NCBI GenBank assembly: GCA_044507625.1
Contig: JBIQJE010000012.1
Location: forward strand, 1 to 64,000
From: Hyphomicrobium_A sp044507625
Lineage (GTDB): Bacteria; Pseudomonadota; Alphaproteobacteria; Rhizobiales; Hyphomicrobiaceae
Length of the DNA: 64,000 bases
Direction of reading: 5' to 3'
The notes under the pieces: model-generated
The model's input: the letters and a program-made list of their open reading frames with translations, nothing else
What the model was told of the DNA's origin: nothing
Database searches by the model: none
Part shown: piece after piece, positions 37,801 to 45,492 of the stretch
Numbering within the stretch: the first letter of the stretch is position 1
How the letters are laid out: every line of letters starts with the position of its first letter
Program-made: the position numbers and the translations under genes

Positions 37801-38036
37801 TGCGGCCCATCCTCATGACCTCGCTCGCGTTCACGCTCGGCGTCGTGCCGCTCTACATCGCCACAGGCGCCGGTGCGGAGATGCGCATTGCCCTCGGCAC
37901 GGGCGTGTTCTGGGGCATGATCGGCGTCACGCTGTTCGGCCTCATCTTCACGCCGGTCTTCTACGTGGTGATCCGGCGCTGGTCGGAACGCAGGGCCCGC
38001 CGCCGCGCAGCCCTCGCCCACACGCCCGCCGAATAG
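34872..38036 (+). CDS. RND multidrug efflux permease (MexF/AcrB-like)
   Basis: The product (1054 aa) is a HAE1-type RND pump opening FSRFFIDRPIFASVVSLIILIVGSIAYLTLPVAQFPEI, the classic AcrB/MexF start. Helix 4 carries LAVGIVVDDAIVVVEN with the Asp pair, and helix 10 has LLGLAAKNAILIVEF with the relay Lys. It should export hydrophobic drugs or envelope-damaging compounds with proton antiport. The ATG at 34872 fits the family start; the frame is open from 34773. It converges on bluB, whose end lies 36 bases away. Confidence 0.92.
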   Translation: MRFSRFFIDRPIFASVVSLIILIVGSIAYLTLPVAQFPEIVPPTISVNTSYPGANAVTVADTVASVIEQEVNGVEDMIYMYSQSTDDGAMSLSVTFDIGTDVDKAQVLVQNRVSAAEPRLPEEVRRNGVTVNKRSPDLLLVVHMISPQNTYDAVYISNYALLNVRDELARIKGVGDVTLFGSREYSMRIWLDPERIAERGMTAEEVLSALRAQNVQVAGGALGQPPQADLGAFQVSLQLKGRLLQPSEFENIVLKTGTDGRVVRVRDVGRVELGALQYSTYGYQDDNPATVLVVTQQPGSNAIETTHAIKTEMQRLAQRFPKDLEYRIVYNPTEFIEESISELYGTITEAVLLVIIVVLLFLQTWRATIIPLVAIPVSLIGTFAIMESLGFSINMLTLFGLVLAVGIVVDDAIVVVENVERKLADGLSPIEAARVTMDEVGTALIAIALVLTAVFVPTAFIGGITGQFYRQFAVTVATATIISAFNSLTLSPALCAILLKTHDAHAGDSLLMRPVHAGFRLFNAAFDKLSAVYGAFVKLAIRGSAVVLLIYAALIGVAGWMLFHTPTGFIPKMDRGIIIVSIQLPQGASLPRTDEVVRRANAMVLETPGVAHTSSYTGRSGSTGSNASNSGTIFAIVENARDRAKIGLDIDKIANDIRARLNEIEESKTSVFIPPPVRGMGGQTGFSMRLQNRANMTPAEFQEVADNFIAAANKVPGITGVFTSYSTGTPQLYVDVDRDKAQMLKVPLEAVFEALRVYLGSAYVNDFNMFGRTFRVTAQADAKYRADPENISRIRVRNDAGQMVPLGNLVTFRNIAGPDRVPRYNLFPTVEVNGSLKPGISTGQGLHLMAELAKSNLPEGITYEWTDLSYQEVKVGSTGYYIFVLSVVFVFLALAAQFESWSLPLAIILIVPMCLLSALFGVRLHGQDINILTQIGFIVLLGLAAKNAILIVEFARQLEEQGNDTASAAVEACRLRLRPILMTSLAFTLGVVPLYIATGAGAEMRIALGTGVFWGMIGVTLFGLIFTPVFYVVIRRWSERRARRRAALAHTPAE

Positions 38037-38072
38037 TCGCCGCCCGCCAGCGCGACGCTCAGCCTTGCACCG

Positions 38073-38729
38073 TCAGCGCCGCACGATCAGGCGCGCGGCG
38101 TCGTGGCGCGCTTGCCAGCCGTGGCGCTCCAGCTCCGGGTCGGGGTGCTCTTCCTCCGGCCAGCCGATGCACAGGTAGGCGACCAGCCGCCACTTCGGCG
38201 GCACGTCCAGGGCGGCCGTCACCACATCGGGCTCCAGGATGGAAATCCAGCCGACACCGAGTCCATGGGCGCGCGCGGCAAGCCACAGTGTCTGCACCGC
38301 GCCGACCACCGAATAGCGCAGCGTTTCGGGCATGGTGCGGGTGCCGAGGCCCGCGCCCGCATCGGTGCCTTCGTCGGCGAATACTGCAAGCTGCACCGGC
38401 GCGGCATCGAGCCCTTCCAGCTTCAGGCGCGCATAAAGGCTCCGGCGCTCCTCGCCATAGCTCTGCAGCGCCTCCGCGTTGGCCCGCGCGAACGAGGCCC
38501 GCACCGCCATGCGCCGCTCCGGTCCATCGACCAGCACGAAGCGCCACGGCTGGCTCAGCCCGACCGACGGCGCATAGGCGGCAAGCTCGATGAGCGAAGC
38601 GATGAGATCGCCATCCACCGGATCGGTCCGGAAACGGCGTACGTCCCGCCGCCAGAGCACGAGATCCCGCAGGCGCGTGCGGAACGCGTCATCGAAACGA
38701 GGCGGCGTATGGTGTTCGTACGGGCTCAT
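38073..38729 (-). CDS. bluB: 5,6-dimethylbenzimidazole synthase BluB
   Basis: The product (218 aa) is a flavin-destroying nitroreductase-fold enzyme that cuts reduced FMN with oxygen to give DMB, the lower ligand of B12. Family features include LRDLVLWRRDVRRFRTDPV at the FMN phosphate-binding end, LAAYAPSVGLSQPWRFV (where the conserved Ser and Asp/Ser loops contact FMN) and GVGWISILEP. It is divergent from the cobP/cobU gene across 353 bases, and with the following cluster supplies the late steps of cobalamin assembly. The ATG at 38729 fits the family; the frame is open further upstream. Confidence 0.9.
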   Translation of the reverse strand: MSPYEHHTPPRFDDAFRTRLRDLVLWRRDVRRFRTDPVDGDLIASLIELAAYAPSVGLSQPWRFVLVDGPERRMAVRASFARANAEALQSYGEERRSLYARLKLEGLDAAPVQLAVFADEGTDAGAGLGTRTMPETLRYSVVGAVQTLWLAARAHGLGVGWISILEPDVVTAALDVPPKWRLVAYLCIGWPEEEHPDPELERHGWQARHDAARLIVRR

Positions 38730-38812
38730 GCCCCAGCATCTATCCGGTAGGCGTACATTCCGCAGGCGGCGTGCAAGGCAGTGTCGGGATGATCGGGCTA
38801 GGCATGAAGGGC

Positions 38813-38829
38813 TGCCGCACGGTGCGGCA
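38813..38829. repeat. 17-bp perfect palindrome
   Basis: TGCCGCAC-G-GTGCGGCA is an 8+1+8 perfect inverted repeat, 84 bases upstream of bluB. It could be a protein-binding site or a hairpin in a transcript. Confidence 0.6.
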
Positions 38830-38962
38830 CGATTATGCCCCGTCGGCGCAGAGCGCGCATCAGCCAAGGACCGGCGGCTTTCGCCTCGGCCCACGCAAAG
38901 CCGCCCGCGACGTCAAGGATCGCGATGCAGTCCCGCCGTCGGGACCGGGCCGCGAAAGTGCC

Positions 38963-38974
38963 GCCTCGCGAGGC
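38963..38974. repeat. 12-bp perfect palindrome
   Basis: GCCTCGCGAGGC is self-complementary across all 12 bases, 109 bases upstream of the cobP/cobU start. Role unknown; it is short enough to be chance in GC-rich DNA. Confidence 0.45.
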
Positions 38975-39082
38975 TAAGCAGCGGAGACCATTACGCAATG
39001 CTGAAATTCCCCTTGCGGCGCACTGGCACGGGTTCGATAAAAAGCGCCAGCCTTCCCCTCAACGGAATTTGCCCACATCGCC

Positions 39083-39598
39083 ATGACCGATGCACCGCTG
39101 CCCCAACTCACCCTCGTTCTCGGCGGCGCCCGCTCGGGCAAAAGCCGCTACGCCGAGGAACTGCTGACCTGCGCCGATCCGCCGTGGACCTATGTCGCCA
39201 CCGCCGAGGCCCACGACGAGGAAATGCGCCAGCGCATCGCCCAGCACCGGGCACGCCGGCGGGGTCGATGGGAGACGCTCGATGCGCCGCTGGACCTCGC
39301 CGGCACGATTGCCGCCCTGACGGCGCCGGCGCTGGTCGACTGCCTGACCCTCTGGCTGAGCAATATTATGCTCGCCGGGCGCGAAGTCGAAGAGGAAACC
39401 GCGCGGCTTCTCCAGGCGATGCTGCACACGCCGGTGCCGCTGGTCGCCGTCTCGAATGAGGTGGGTATGGGATTGGTGCCCGAAACCCCATTGGGCCGCG
39501 CCTTCCGCGATGCGCAAGGGCGGCTCAATCAGCGGGTTGCTGCGGTGGCCGGCCGCGTCGTGTTCGTGGCGGCCGGCCTGCCGCTCAACCTCAAGTGA
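39083..39598 (+). CDS. cobU: Adenosylcobinamide kinase / cobinamide-phosphate guanylyltransferase (CobU/CobP)
   Basis: The product (171 aa) phosphorylates adenosylcobinamide and then transfers GMP to it, giving AdoCbi-GDP. The P-loop GGARSGKS is at residues 14-21, followed by TYVATAEAHDEEMRQRIAQHRARR, with the His used for GMP attachment, and DCLTLWLSNIM and VSNEVGMGLVPETPLGRAFRD, all hallmark motifs. It stands alone on the + strand among cobalamin genes on the - strand. In Pseudomonas/rhizobial naming it is cobP. Confidence 0.93.
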   Translation: MTDAPLPQLTLVLGGARSGKSRYAEELLTCADPPWTYVATAEAHDEEMRQRIAQHRARRRGRWETLDAPLDLAGTIAALTAPALVDCLTLWLSNIMLAGREVEEETARLLQAMLHTPVPLVAVSNEVGMGLVPETPLGRAFRDAQGRLNQRVAAVAGRVVFVAAGLPLNLK

Positions 39599-39605
39599 GC
39601 GCGCT

Positions 39606-40151
39606 TCAGGCGGCGCGCTCGATTGCATTGCGATCCACGAGGCCGGTCGCAACCGCAAGGCGGTGAGCGATCAGCAGAGCGGTAAACGCAGCCACTTCGA
39701 CGATGCTGACATAGAGCACGACATCATAGTTGAAGGCGCCTTCGCCGCGCGGCAGCGCCAGCGTTCCGACGAACAGCGCCACCTCGTAGGCGAGGAACGC
39801 GATCGGCAGCGACGCGAGCAGCATCGCGAACAGGCCGTAAGGCTTGGCAACGGAGACGGCAGCGCGGGCAGCATAGTAGGCCGCGATGGCGCCGATGCCC
39901 ATGAAGAGGCCCCAGCCGTAGGCCTGCATCTCCATCGGATAGCCGAGGACGGTGAAACCATAGATCTGATTGGCGAGCCATACGGCGCCGACGAGCCAAA
40001 CGCCATCATTGTGCTCGGTATCGAGCGCGGCGAGCGCCGCCAGGGCGGCAAACGGGATGGCGCAAGCGAAAACGCCCGTCGCCAGCAGCGTCGCCGCCGT
40101 CAAAAAGCCGATCCAAAGCAGGCGCTTCATGCCATTGGCGGAAGTTTCCAT
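39606..40151 (-). CDS. Unknown membrane protein within the cobalamin cluster
   Basis: The product (181 aa) has about five membrane helices, for example LLWIGFLTAATLLATGVFACAI, IGAIAAYYAARAA and LLASLPIAFLAYEVALFVGTL. Between them is a conserved-looking loop, DGVWLVGAVWLANQIYGFTVLGYP. I do not recognise the family. It lies 7 bases from the cobP/cobU end (convergent) and 58 bases downstream of cobS on the same strand, so it may be the last gene of the cobT-cobC-cobS operon. A role in uptake or anchoring of corrinoids or their precursors is possible but not shown by the sequence. Confidence 0.65.
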   Translation of the reverse strand: METSANGMKRLLWIGFLTAATLLATGVFACAIPFAALAALAALDTEHNDGVWLVGAVWLANQIYGFTVLGYPMEMQAYGWGLFMGIGAIAAYYAARAAVSVAKPYGLFAMLLASLPIAFLAYEVALFVGTLALPRGEGAFNYDVVLYVSIVEVAAFTALLIAHRLAVATGLVDRNAIERAA

Positions 40152-40209
40152 CGTCCGATCCCCTATCGCGTGTCATTGTGCGGCTCTACGGCGCGCTCCC
40201 GGGCGAAAA

Positions 40210-40947
40210 CTATGCCATCCGCACGGCAATGAGAAGGAGCAAGATCGTCTCGGTCACCTCCACGCCGGCCCCGAGGCAATCGCCGGTTATACCGCCGAGA
40301 CGATAACGCCAATAGGCCGCAATCGCGGGAATGACGACGACCGCCCCGAGCAGCACCGGCGCAAACCAGAGGCTGAGCAGCACCAGCACCGCCGCCTCCG
40401 CCGCGACGGCCCGCTGATCGATCTGCCAGGAAAAGCGCCCCCCCGTGCCGGCGGCCAGCGGCGGCACGGCCAAACTCCAGACCGCAGCGCCGAGCCGCGC
40501 CCACGCGCCGATCAGCATCAACGCGATGAACCCGGCCGCACCCGCTATCTCCGCCAGCAGCACGACCTTGGCGATCAGCTGCAGGGCGATCGCCATGACG
40601 CCGAACGCGCCGACATGCGGGTCGCGCATGATCTGCAACAGCCGCTCGGGCGAGCGGTGGGCCCCGGCAAGGCCGTCGGCGACATCGCCAAGGCCATCGA
40701 GATGGATGCCGCCCGTTACCCAGACCCAGGCGACGAGGCCGAGCAGCGCGCCGATCCAAGGGGACGCCTGCACGCCCGCCCAAAGCGCGGCGGCGACGAT
40801 CGCGCCGATCACGGCGCCCACCACCGGAAACCAGAGCGCAGACCGCGAAAGATCCGCCGGATCGAAAACGTCGATACGGGGCGCGGGCAGGCGCGTGAGA
40901 AACTGCAACGCGTGGGAGAAGGAGCGAAGTTGCGCCCGGACGCTCAT
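40210..40947 (-). CDS. cobS: Adenosylcobinamide-GDP ribazoletransferase (CobS/CobV)
   Basis: The product (245 aa) is the integral membrane enzyme that joins AdoCbi-GDP with alpha-ribazole (phosphate) to make adenosylcobalamin (phosphate). It begins with SHALQFLTRLPAP, and then has the metal-binding loop GGIHLDGLGDVADGLAGA, with many hydrophobic helices after it. The loop's Asp residues bind Mg2+. The ATG at 40947 overlaps the cobC stop (ATGA), so the two are coupled. Confidence 0.92.
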   Translation of the reverse strand: MSVRAQLRSFSHALQFLTRLPAPRIDVFDPADLSRSALWFPVVGAVIGAIVAAALWAGVQASPWIGALLGLVAWVWVTGGIHLDGLGDVADGLAGAHRSPERLLQIMRDPHVGAFGVMAIALQLIAKVVLLAEIAGAAGFIALMLIGAWARLGAAVWSLAVPPLAAGTGGRFSWQIDQRAVAAEAAVLVLLSLWFAPVLLGAVVVIPAIAAYWRYRLGGITGDCLGAGVEVTETILLLLIAVRMA

Positions 40948-41546
40948 GGCTGCACCACCTCGACGATCTCCCCCCATAAACCGGAGCGTCCGTTGCGGCC
41001 AATCCGCAGCGTGATGCGCGTTCCCGGTTCGATCCGGAATGTCCACAGATTGGCGAACGGAAGAGCGCAAGTTATGGCGATGGCCGCGCGCATCGGCCCG
41101 CCGTGCGTGACGACCAGGCTCGATTGTGGCGTTGGAGGGGTGAGGAGGCGATCGAGGGCGCGGGCAACGCGCGCTTCGAGCATGCGCCAGCTTTCTCCGC
41201 CCGGCGCGCCGGGGGCGTCGGCGTCACCATAGAAAGCAACAACGGCATCTGCGGTTGCACGGTCGGCATGCAGTTCCGCCAGTGGCTTGCCATCCCAGTC
41301 GCCGAAGTCGGCTTCGCGCCAGTCGTCATCGAGGCGCAGCGGGATTCCGCGCTCCGCCGCGAGCGCCTCCGCTGAGGCGCGCGTGCGCAGGAGGGGAGAA
41401 GCTACGATCCCATCCCAACTCCGGCCCGCGGCCTGCCGCGCGAATTGCGCGCGGCCGCGATCCGAAAGCGGCGGGTCGGTGCGCCCGATCAAGCGGCCGG
41501 GGGTTACCGTTTCGCCGTGGCGGACGAGATCGAGCCGAACGGTCAT
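40944..41546 (-). CDS. cobC: Alpha-ribazole phosphatase-type histidine phosphatase (CobC)
   Basis: The product (200 aa) is a histidine-phosphatase (phosphoglycerate mutase-like) enzyme with the phospho-His motif LVRHGET at residues 7-13 and the second His in VVTHGGPM. ASPLLRTRASAEALA is also typical. In the cobalamin context it most likely removes the 5'-phosphate from alpha-ribazole-5'-phosphate or from adenosylcobalamin-phosphate. It overlaps cobT upstream and cobS downstream by 4 bases each. Confidence 0.85.
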   Translation of the reverse strand: MTVRLDLVRHGETVTPGRLIGRTDPPLSDRGRAQFARQAAGRSWDGIVASPLLRTRASAEALAAERGIPLRLDDDWREADFGDWDGKPLAELHADRATADAVVAFYGDADAPGAPGGESWRMLEARVARALDRLLTPPTPQSSLVVTHGGPMRAAIAITCALPFANLWTFRIEPGTRITLRIGRNGRSGLWGEIVEVVQP

Positions 41547-42688
41547 GGCGCCGGGCCGGAAATCTTCGCCTCATCGAAGGTCGCCATCTTTGAGTGCAAT
41601 GCGCACGCGAGCCGCAACACCGGCAGCGCCAGCGCCGCGCCGGAGCCTTCGCCCAGCCGCAGCTTCAGGTCGAGGATCGGCTCGGCGCCCAGCGCATCGA
41701 GAATGAGACGATGGCCCCGTTCCGCCGAGCGATGCGAATAGATGAGCCATGGCACGCAGGATGGATTGATGCGCACCGCCGCGAGCGCAGCTGCGGTGAC
41801 GATGAAACCATCGACCAGCACCGGAACGCGCGCCTGCGCCGCCGCGATCATCGCGCCCGCGAGCGCCGCGATCTCAAACCCACCGACGCAGCGCAGCACG
41901 GTGAGCGCCGATGGGTCGTTACGGTCGAGAGCATGCAGGCTGAGCGCGGCATCGATGATACGGCCCTTGCGGATGATGGCGTCCCCATCGAGGCCCGTAC
42001 CGGCGCCGACAATATCCTGCGCGCGGGCTCCCAGCAGCGCTGCAGCGATCGCAGCGGCCGCGGTCGTGTTGCCGATGCCCATTTCCCCGAGGATGATGAG
42101 ATCGGCACCGTCTCCAATCGCCCGCATGGCGACGCGTCGGCCCGCCGCGAGCGCATGGGCAAGCTCGTCGTCGTTCATCGCCGGCTCGCGCGAAAAATCC
42201 CGTGTGCCGCGCCGCGGCTTGTCGACGAGGACACCGGCAATCTCGGTCTCGGCCAGGGTCCCGACATCGATCACCGTGAGGCCAGCGCGCAGCTCGCTCG
42301 CCAGCACCGCGATGGCCGCACCGCCATTGGCGAAGTTGTGGAGCATCTGCACGGTCACATCGGAAGGGTACGCGGAGACGCCCTGCGCGGCGATCCCGTG
42401 ATCGGCGGCAAACAGCACGATGGGCGCGTTGTCACCGCGCGGCCTATCCGTTGCCTGCAATGCCGCAAGCCGCACGGCGAGCGCCTCCAGCGCGCCGAGC
42501 GAGCCGGGTGGTTTCGTCAGTTGCCCCTGACGCGCTTCCGCAGCCGCGCGGTGTTCTGCCGACGGCTGAGGGCATTGCGACGTAATCCAGTCTGCATCGA
42601 CATCCACGCAGGCGCACTCCCCTAGGGCCGGTTCCGGCCGGCCGGAGCGCACAATGGGGATTGGCTTCGCTACGTCAAGCGGGCGCAA
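41543..42688 (-). CDS. cobT: Nicotinate-nucleotide:DMB phosphoribosyltransferase (CobT/CobU)
   Basis: The product (up to 381 aa) activates DMB to alpha-ribazole-5'-phosphate using nicotinate mononucleotide. Motifs: GSLGALEALAVRLAALQ, LFAADHGIAAQGVSAYPSDVTVQMLHNF, ILGEMGIGNTTAAAAI, and LRLGEGSGAALALP, where the Glu is the catalytic base. The N-terminal about 30 residues are not conserved in character, so the true start may be a downstream GTG near residue 28. It is the first gene of the cobT-cobC-cobS set, which receives DMB from BluB encoded nearby. Confidence 0.92.
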   Translation of the reverse strand: MRPLDVAKPIPIVRSGRPEPALGECACVDVDADWITSQCPQPSAEHRAAAEARQGQLTKPPGSLGALEALAVRLAALQATDRPRGDNAPIVLFAADHGIAAQGVSAYPSDVTVQMLHNFANGGAAIAVLASELRAGLTVIDVGTLAETEIAGVLVDKPRRGTRDFSREPAMNDDELAHALAAGRRVAMRAIGDGADLIILGEMGIGNTTAAAAIAAALLGARAQDIVGAGTGLDGDAIIRKGRIIDAALSLHALDRNDPSALTVLRCVGGFEIAALAGAMIAAAQARVPVLVDGFIVTAAALAAVRINPSCVPWLIYSHRSAERGHRLILDALGAEPILDLKLRLGEGSGAALALPVLRLACALHSKMATFDEAKISGPAP

Positions 42689-42745
42689 CGCGGCGCCCCG
42701 GGGGGAACGGACAGGACGGCGTGTGGCTGATTGCCGGCAGCACTG

Positions 42746-45304
42746 TCAGGCGATCAGCGCATGTTCCCGGTTGAGGAATGCGTCGACCTGCGAGCCCTCC
42801 ATCGGGCGTGCGAACAGGAAACCCTGCATCGTGTCGCACCCCATCGCGCGCAAAAGCGTCAGCTGCGAGCGCGTCTCGACACCTTCCACCGTCACCTTGA
42901 TCCCGAGGCTCTGCCCCAGGTGCGCGATGGTACGCACGATGGCCATGTTGTCGGGGTTCGTTTCCATATCGCGCACGAACGAGCGGTCTATCTTGAGCCG
43001 GTCGATGGGTAGCTTCTTGAGGTGCGACAGCGAGGCAAAACCGGTACCGAAGTCATCGAGGGCGATCTCGATGCCCATGTCATGCAGTTCCTGCAGGGCC
43101 GCGCCGACGCCGTGGGCATTCCGTCCCACGAATACGCGCTCCGTTACCTCGATGCACAAACGCTCCGGACGCACGCCGATCTCGCGCAGCTTCCCCTTGA
43201 CATATTCGGCGAACGTCCCGAGCGCGAAATCCGCCGAGGTGACGTTGATGGCAACGCGCCCGAATTCGATGCCGCCCCGCTCCCACGCCGCAGCTTGGCG
43301 CAACGCCCTGTCGATCACCCATTTGCCAACATCCGCCGCCGACTTGGCATCGTCGAAGATCTCTTCGAAGGCCGCCGGCGAGAGCTGCCCCCGATGGGGA
43401 TCGTTCCAGCGCAGCAGCGCTTCGAAAGACGTACGCTGTCCGTTGCCGAAGCCCACGATCGGCTGATAGAGCAGCGCCAGCTCGCCCTCCGCCAGCGCCC
43501 GCTGGATATTACGATGCAGCTGATAGGCCGCCTCGAACGAGGCGCGCATCTCCGGCACATAGAACTGATAACGGTCGCGGCCCAGGTCCTTCGCCCGGTA
43601 GAGCGCCAGGTCCGCGTTCTTGAGCAACTCGCTGGCACCCTTCGCGTCGGAGGGAAACAGGCTCAGTCCCAAGCTGATCGTACACCGGTGCTGCACCCCG
43701 CCGACGAGAATGGGCGGCTTCAGCGCCGAGAACATCGCGTCGATGGCGCGGTTGAGGCCGAGCGGGTCGCTGTCGATTGAAATCAAAACCGCGAACTCGT
43801 CGCCGCCGATCCGCGCCACCCATCCATACTGAGCCAGCGCCGATTGCAGACGCGAGCCCACCTCCTTGAGCAGCTCATCGCCTGCCGCATGGCCGAGGAT
43901 GTCGTTCGTCTCCTTGAAGCGGTCGACATCCAATAGTCCCACCGCAAAACGCTGGCCGGCTTCGGCCGCGGAGATCAGCATCGATTCCAGTTGCTCGTTG
44001 AACAGCAGCCGGTTCGGCAGTCCCGTGAGGCTATCCTGCTTGGCAAGGCTCCAGAGCTGTTGCTCGAGGCGCTTGCGTTCGCTGATATCCTCCGTGAGCA
44101 TCATCATGCCGCCGATGCTGGCATCCTCGAGGTGCCAGGGCCGCACTTCCCAGCGAATGAGATTAGTCGTGCCGTCCGAGCGCTTGAAGGCCTCCTCCGA
44201 GCGCGTCTCGGTGGCACCCTTCAAGATGCGCTGATGCTTCTGCCGCCAGTGCTCTGGCACCTCCGGAAACACATCGTAGTGACTGCGGCCGATGAGCGAG
44301 GCGTCGGCGTCGAGGTTGTAGTCGCGCACCCAGCGGTCGGTGTAGGCGACATAGCGCATGTCGACATCGAACATCGCCACCGCCGCGGGTGCATGTTTCA
44401 CGAATGCCTGCAGAGTGGAGTTCGCGCGCTTCAGCTCGTTTTCCGCCCGGCGCCTGTCCGTGACGTCGACATACGTATTGAGATGCGCCCCGCCGTGAAC
44501 GGGCACACAGCGGATCTCCAGGATGCGCCCTGAAAGCTCGTTGCGCTCGTTGGTGATCGGCACCGGGCTCAGCAGTGTCTCCATGCGCGTGCGCACCGCC
44601 TCCTCGACCGGAGAGGGCCCATAGTCGCCCCGCTCGGCACGAAACCGGACGAGGGTTTCGAGCTTCTGCGGCGCACCCGCGAACCGTTCCTCCGGAAGAT
44701 CGAGCAGCTGCCAATAGAGCTTGTTGCTCGCGACGAGCACCAGATCGCGATCGATGAGCGCAATGCCGCCGGGGAAATGATCGATCATCGCCTGCAGCGT
44801 TTGCGCCTGCTCGCGGATCGCCGTGATGTCCGTGCTGATCGTAATGAAGCGCTCAATCGCGCCGTCAGCGCCAAACCGCGGGATCACGATCGATTCGAAG
44901 CAGACGAGGGCGCCGTTCTTCGCCTTGTCGCACAGCTCTCCCCGCCACGTGCGCCCCGACTTCACCGTCTCCCACATACCCTCGAGGCTCGTGCCCGTAC
45001 GAACGCCCGAGGAGCTGAGCAGCTCATAGTGCTGGCCCAGCAGCTCCCCTTCGGTATAGCCGAGCATCTTGCAGAAGCGCTCGTTCACCTCCAGCAAGCG
45101 TCCGGAAGGGTCCGTCACGGTGATGCAGAAGTGCTCTTCGAGTGCCTGTCTGTAGCCCGCGAGCTTGTCGCTGCCGAGCCCCGGGGCGAGCCGGCCGTTT
45201 CCCCCTCCGCTATTGCCCGACAGCACCGCGCGCCAGGCACCTTTCAATTTTGCCAGCACGCTGACGCTCCGGGCCCTAACTATATGTCGATTAGAACCCG
45301 GCAT
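42746..45304 (-). CDS. PAS-PAS-PAS-GGDEF-EAL c-di-GMP signalling protein
   Basis: The product (852 aa) has three PAS-like sensor domains (about residues 50-170, 170-285 and 290-410). A GGDEF domain (about 415-580) follows with intact motif ARIGGDEFAVL, then an EAL domain (about 595-845) with intact FEALLRW, IALDDFGTGFASL, LKIDRSFV and VTVEGVETR. It could both make and break c-di-GMP; which activity wins cannot be told. No RxxD inhibitory site is seen before GGDEF. There are no membrane helices, so it is probably cytoplasmic. It stands alone between the cobalamin cluster and the third RND operon. Confidence 0.9.
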   Translation of the reverse strand: MPGSNRHIVRARSVSVLAKLKGAWRAVLSGNSGGGNGRLAPGLGSDKLAGYRQALEEHFCITVTDPSGRLLEVNERFCKMLGYTEGELLGQHYELLSSSGVRTGTSLEGMWETVKSGRTWRGELCDKAKNGALVCFESIVIPRFGADGAIERFITISTDITAIREQAQTLQAMIDHFPGGIALIDRDLVLVASNKLYWQLLDLPEERFAGAPQKLETLVRFRAERGDYGPSPVEEAVRTRMETLLSPVPITNERNELSGRILEIRCVPVHGGAHLNTYVDVTDRRRAENELKRANSTLQAFVKHAPAAVAMFDVDMRYVAYTDRWVRDYNLDADASLIGRSHYDVFPEVPEHWRQKHQRILKGATETRSEEAFKRSDGTTNLIRWEVRPWHLEDASIGGMMMLTEDISERKRLEQQLWSLAKQDSLTGLPNRLLFNEQLESMLISAAEAGQRFAVGLLDVDRFKETNDILGHAAGDELLKEVGSRLQSALAQYGWVARIGGDEFAVLISIDSDPLGLNRAIDAMFSALKPPILVGGVQHRCTISLGLSLFPSDAKGASELLKNADLALYRAKDLGRDRYQFYVPEMRASFEAAYQLHRNIQRALAEGELALLYQPIVGFGNGQRTSFEALLRWNDPHRGQLSPAAFEEIFDDAKSAADVGKWVIDRALRQAAAWERGGIEFGRVAINVTSADFALGTFAEYVKGKLREIGVRPERLCIEVTERVFVGRNAHGVGAALQELHDMGIEIALDDFGTGFASLSHLKKLPIDRLKIDRSFVRDMETNPDNMAIVRTIAHLGQSLGIKVTVEGVETRSQLTLLRAMGCDTMQGFLFARPMEGSQVDAFLNREHALIA

Positions 45305-45492
45305 TTCTTAAACTGGACTTTCCTATGCAGCGGATTCCCCCATCCCGTTGCATTTTTCAGCTAACCGAACGGGTAAACTGTTCCCATTCGCCCAGCGGAA
45401 GAAAGCTTCAGGTAACGAAAGAGGCCGTCGCGCCTCGCCGATCGCGGCGGCATGGACACGCCTTTCGCCAGCCTCCTTTATTAACGACGGTG

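Larger units (their letters stand above)
38730..39082. other. Divergent control region between bluB and cobP/cobU
   Basis: About 350 bases between two divergent cobalamin genes. I looked for a cobalamin riboswitch (B12 box and paired stems) on both strands and do not see one. Two perfect palindromes lie here and are listed separately. A 67-codon frame on the - strand has no recognisable features. Confidence 0.5.

Noticed and set aside
36432..38021. 529-codon open frame opposite the MexF-like gene
   Set aside because: Same reason: an antisense shadow with biased composition and no ribosome site or family resemblance.
38798..38998. 67-codon - strand frame upstream of bluB
   Set aside because: No ribosome site or family; more likely untranslated control DNA.
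38730..39082. Cobalamin riboswitch
   Set aside because: No B12 box or matching stem order could be recognised on either strand.
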